Shown here one piece after another: positions 51,601 to 57,600 of a stretch of 64,000 nucleotides of DNA (the first letter of the stretch is position 1; each line of letters begins with the position of its first letter). Below the pieces are notes generated by a model. It did no database searches. It saw only the letters and a program-made list of their open reading frames with translations, and had not been told where the DNA came from. Source of the stretch: Diadema setosum (taxonomy: Eukaryota > Echinodermata > Echinoidea > Diadematoida > Diadematidae). The stretch is taken from the NCBI GenBank assembly GCA_033980235.1, contig CM067062.1:7357900-7421899 (forward strand), written 5' to 3'. The position numbers and the translations under genes are program-made.

Positions 51601-54600
51601 AGAAGACATTAAAGATGTCCCTCCTTTGCTATTAAAGATGAATAGGTACATTACCATTGACACAGTATATAACTTTACTTTGTTTTTTGTTTTTGTTGTT
51701 GCAATGCTGAGTAATTCTTCATGCGAAGTGCCCACTTTATTATGATTTCTCATGCAATGCAATCTGATCTTCATCATTTCCAGTCACTGTTATTACATGT
51801 ATATCAGTTTATTGTGCTGTATGATTAATTGAGTTTATATTATCATTTGCTTCAATTTATATTTTCGTAATCAATATGTCCCATTAACAGTGGGTGTAGA
51901 CATTCGTATAGTCTCATCATCATTGCATGCATTTCATGTATTCTATAGCTTCACTAGCGATGATCTCTGTGCAATACTGTGCTTCGTCTTTTCCCTGGTT
52001 GCAATATCTGTGTATAATTCTCAATGTAAAGTGCCCTGTTTACTATGATTTATCATGCAATGCAATTTGATTTTCATCATTTCCATTCACTATTATTATA
52101 TCATTTTATTACGCTATATCATTAATTGAGTTTATTTATGTTCATTTGCTTCAATTTATATTTCCGTAATCAATTTGTCCCATTACCAGTGGGTGTAGAT
52201 TTTCATAATTCTCATAAAGTAGTTATCTTATCACATTGCATGCATTTCACTATTATATCATACTATAGTTTCACATTGCTATGATCTTTGTGCAATACTG
52301 TGCTTCGTTTTTTCTTCTTCTTTTGTTTGCCATTCTGAGTATAATTCCTAATGTATTATTACCTAATTTATTATAATTTATCACTTCATACAATATGAAT
52401 TTTAACATTTCCTTTTATGACAATTATTTTAGTTTATTGTGCCGTATCATTAACTGAGTTTGTATATTTATCTGCCTCATTTTACATTTCCGTATTTATT
52501 TATCTCATCATCATTTCAATGGATGCAGATATTCTTAGTGCCACAATAGTATTTCATCGCATGCATTTTACGTATTTTACATATGTTATTAGTTCACATT
52601 ATTATGACCCTTGTGCAATACATTGCTTTGAATTCACGTGCCATCATATGATTTCTTCCGACTTGACTCTGCAACAAAAGTCAACGTTTCCCATCTACAC
52701 TTCCTTTTTATCTGGCAAATTATGATATGAAATACTGACTAATTGTTTTTTACATGATAGTAAGCATGCCTTAAAAACTAACATTATATTTCATTTGTAT
52801 ATGTTCGAATAAGTATCTGCTATTAATATTTTGCATGCTATATTGTTCTTTTGTGTTAAGGTTCAAAGTTCATTTTAATAATTATCACTAGATGTTAGTG
52901 TTGATTAACATTAGTATTGATTATTTTTCTATGAAAATCAAAGGAATTATACCATTGACGCTTATAATATATTTCAAATGCTGATTGACTAATTGAATGA
53001 TTTTTTACTGTTTATTTGGCCTCTGTTTAACTTATCCAATCTGATATTTCACATCTTTTGAGTCAACGTACGTTTCAACCAACATTACTTTTTTGATGCC
53101 TCACTTACCCGATATCCATTTTTTTTTTTGTATTTGTTGTCGTTGTGAATGTATTTGTATGTATAATCATGTACGCATGTATGTTTTTTTATTTTTTTAG
53201 TCGCTTTTATGTTGTATATTATTTATGTTTATTACACAGTTGCAATAGGGTGCACCTTAATACCCGACAAGCGTTTGCTTCTTATAGGTGTCACCCAAAT
53301 GAATCCTTGTAATATTTTTCCTTGTTTTTATATCCGAAATAAATGTGAATTGAATTGAATTGAATTGAACATTCCATAAAGAAAGCTTTTATAAGAAAAT
53401 TACAGACGAAAATCAGGTTTTTTGCATTTATTTGCATAATTAATTAATTTAAAATAGAAAATGCAATTTTTTGAAAATTTAACTTAACAGTTTTGTAGAT
53501 TATATCCGGCTTTATATTCACACAAAATTTTGCGGCGATCGCGTGATCAACGGCTGAGATCTGAAGGGGGGGGGGGGGGGGGCATAATGCCCCCCCCCCC
53601 CAGGAATTCAAGCTTACTAAATTGCCCAGGTAAGTTAGGGTTAAGCAAAAATTGAAATCATTTTTATTGAAAAAGACAAACAAATGTAATTTAGGTATTT
53701 GTATATTACTTTGTGCTCTTTTTATAATGCATCTTTTGTATTTCTCATAATGTGTGCCTTTGGTTAGTTTGATTTTTTTCTTCTTATGTTTGTATTTGAA
53801 GAGTTTGTTTGCAAAAACCGATAAGTCCATTTTTGAAGATTTTGAAGTAAGGTCTATGTCATAAAGTACAAAATAATAACTTTTAAATGATATATTGGTC
53901 ACTACATATAAAGGTACATTTTTGAAGTTATGGTCAAAAGAAGCAAAAATGTTCTTATTATTCTCTTTATTTTTCTTGACCTTTAATCGCAAATATCTCC
54001 ATTTGGCAAATATGGACTTATCGGTTTTTGCAAACAAACTCTTCATTTGTTCAACTTATAGTTGACTTTTATTATGTAATACTATGCAGATGTTATAGTG
54101 GCAGGTCAATATAAAATTATTTTTTCTTGCTGTCTCCACATTCTGTTACATTTGTGCTGTCAATTTGAATTTATAATTGTTGTACCTTTGTCTGACTATT
54201 TTCTGATGATTGAATGAAATAAATACAAATTGAAATAAATTAATTACTTTCTATATCTTTTACATTTACAAACACACACATGTATGATGAGGAGAAGACA
54301 AGTATGATCGAGTGCAAATATCACATTTGGAGCAGACACTGTTACTGACTGAACAGTATTAATCTATACCAATGCGTTATTTCCATGAGCACTGAAAGTT
54401 GAGTGTATTCGAGTGTATGGCATAGAGAGTAATGTTACTGTATTGTCCTACTATGTAGAAGGACTGTAAGAGTACCACCAAGAGCAAATCACAATAAAAT
54501 TACAATACAATCCTCCTGTAAAATGTTGCTATGCAGTGTGAACATACAAATGTTCCGTCTCAAATAAGAATGTCCCTCGGAATGTGTGATAGTATGTTCA

Positions 54601-57600
54601 TACTCTGGCTGCAAGAGCATGCAAATGGGTGTTCCTGCCATAAGAGTCAATCCCCCAAATGTAATCCCATGTATTACCTTGACAGCTCCTCCATACAGAT
54701 CAGTGCCACTGCTACCTCCAGTCCCTGTTGGGTTCGGGACCTTGTCTGTTGCTGAGGCACTTGTAGAAATCCTTTTTACTGGAATCCCTAACACTTTGCT
54801 CGCAACCTGACGAAAATTGTATGGAAAAGTAAAACAAGAAAAACTGTACCACAATCATTCAGTTTCAGCTACTCATGTCTACTGAAATCCTAGTCATCTT
54901 CATTCTTGTGTATCAAAAATCAAGAAGCACTGAACAAGCATACAGTTTCATGTATCCATATGTCAAATCTTTACACACAATCACCATTTCCAAATTTGAA
55001 AGGTTTGCGTATGCCTGACTTCAAGGGGAAGACTTGTTTGCAAATTTGGCCAGTGACCATTGAGAGCAAAGCATTTAGAAGCCATGTTTTTATTCATTTA
55101 TTACATGTAATATATATTTTTTTTCCTTCTTCTTCTTCTTCTTCTTTACCAGCTCCTAATACCTGTACATTGCAAGTCTGCATTGAATGTGTTCAATAAT
55201 TTGTACTGTACAAGAAATGGCTAGAATGATTGTTCAGGCAAAACATTTTCTTTTGCAACTGATTGACAAATTGCCCTACATCGATGTAAGTCTAGGGCAA
55301 TTTGTCAATCAGTTGCAATTAAAACACCTCGACAGAAAAATTTCATGAATTTGAATACGATTTTCTTTGTTTGAGTGAAAAAAAGAGCAAAGAGAAATAC
55401 ATTCTTTGGAGCAGCATTCTTGCAATACACACTAATGCTCTGATTCCCCAAAAGGCTAGGGAGAGGAACCATCAAGACATGTTGAAAGACAAACTGGTCA
55501 AATCATTGCAAACTGCTTGACAGAATTACACAAGTGCAATAGCAGTGAATCATGTAAATTCTTATTGACGTCTGATAACTAAAGCAAGTAGATTTATACA
55601 TCTAAGATATTTTGCATCATTTTCAGACTGCCTACGGACTAGCACTGAAAGATGAAATAATAATGTCATAAAGCAATGCTTTTGCAGGACCTAATTTTCC
55701 TTACCAATTTAACCCTATTTTAACTGGGCTATTTGAGACCAAGTTTTTACTGAAGGGGGGGGGGGGGTCAATTTGACCCTCCTTTCTGGGGGGTGTTTCA
55801 TCAATGTTTGTCGGCGCTGACAACTTGAATCACCATAGTAACAGTAGGTGACCAGAGCATCTCAGCCAATCAAAACCAAGGATTTTGCTGAAATTGGTCA
55901 GCGCCGACCAGCGCCGACAGTTGTCGGCACTGACAAGCGTTGATGAAATACCCCCCAGATCTCAGCCCCATATCATGTGATTGCTGCAAAATTTTGCCTA
56001 AACATAGTCAGATTTCAACTACAGTTGAACCTCTCGTATCCGGACAAGTCGGGACCGGGGCTCATCCGGATAAGGGATTTGGCCAGATACGGGAGACCCA
56101 ATGCTTTATACATGTACATATACATACACATGTACTGATGTAGTCCATGGTGGTACCACATGTAGTAATGTGTATACTGCAACCTTTTCATTGTTACACT
56201 CAGTAACAGACCCCAAAATAGAAGGGTATGTTAACCCGTTGAGGACGGATTGATTTTGCTACAACACGCATTTCCCATAGACACTTGCCCAAGTATACTC
56301 GGGACTCGTCCTCAACGGGTTAATGTTGGAAGTAATCATGTAATTCATGTGTGTTTGTGTAGGAGTTCTCAAGGAGTTGGGAATTCCCCTTTCCTCCCGT
56401 AATTATTTAAAAAAAAAAAATCACGGCGAGATTGCGTCCGTATAAAAGAGAGATCCGGATAAAGGGAGGCCGGATAAGAGAGGTTCAACTGTACAAGATT
56501 ATACGGTTATACAAGAGAAAAATATTGATTTTCTATTAATTAATTCATTATGCAAATTTATGCATGAAATCATATTTTCACCTGTAACTCCATTAAAAAG
56601 GCTGAAGGATTATCAATTTTTTGTGTCAGAATTCCTCAAATAATTTTCTTGCAAAGAAATGATCCAATCCATATTAATTTCTTTTGTTTCTTATTGTTTC
56701 GTTAATTTCTTATGCATTTTATTGTTTTTGGCCTTTTGTTTTCTATCTTTTTTTTTTGCCAAAATTTGTTGCAGACATTTGTTCAAACTTATCTGCAACA
56801 GAATTAATTAATTTCAATGATTAAAAGTTGAAATGATCTAATTCATATCAATTTAACATAAAAACACAATTTGCATTGGATTTGTACACAATATTACAAA
56901 TTTAAGCTGTTTTCGGGCTGACATGCATATGCAAAACATTACATAACTTCAGAACGGTGAACCTGGATGTCCCAAATTTGGTCTCAAAATATGCGGGAGA
57001 CTTCAAAGAAAAAAGTCATGCAATGGCACAGCAAAATCTTTGCGTGTTGCTGAATCATCACGCGAAATGTCGAGGGAGGGGGCCCGATTTGCCCCCCCCC
57101 CCCCCAGTCAGAGTAGGGTTAAGACACATGCCAGCACAGGTAATATCATCAGTATGATAAAAACCTGGCAAGTTCTGCATGTGTCATATCAAAAAAATCC
57201 TGACACTAGTAAAATACAACCCCTAATCATTCCAGAAGGAAATAATGCCTCCGGCGACACTTCATGGCGGATGAATAAAAAAACAAACAAACAAACAAAG
57301 AATGCAATACCAGAAATCATTTACATGAGATTAAACTGTAATTGCTTGCAATCATGCACAAACCATATTCAGGAATCACAAATGATGACCTCGACAATGT
57401 GAAAGAGGAAAAAAAAATATAACAGCAAACAGATGGTGGTGCTATTAATTAAGAATAAATCTTTACCTGAACCACCTTGGTATTGAGTCCCTGTCCCATC
57501 TCAATACCCCCATGGTTAACTAGCACTGATCCATCCGTGTAGATGTGTACCAGGGCAGCTCCCTGGAAGATTGGAGAGGACAAAATCAACAAACATTTTC

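Larger units (their letters stand above)
49979..53644. mobile_element. G/C-hairpin TTAA MITE (copy 3), split by a LINE
   Basis: The perfect 20-nt ends TTAACCCTAACTTACCTGGG (49979-49998) and inverse (53625-53644) each include TTAA. Long G and C runs lie just inside each end (49995-50026; 53566-53600). Removing it and one TTAA rejoins ...NAF to KQKLK in the host LINE frame. The MITE itself is about 0.8 kb, and the remainder is an inserted LINE. Confidence 0.88.
55709..57122. mobile_element. G/C-hairpin TTAA MITE (copy 4) with nested insertions
   Basis: Left TTAACCCTATTTTAACTGGG (55709), right reading inwards TTAACCCTACTCTGACTGGG (57122), TTAA at both ends. G and C runs at 55755-55767 and 57074-57106. 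About 0.8 kb is MITE. The rest is two separate inserted elements, one carrying a third. It lies between two XDH/AOX exons. Confidence 0.85.
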
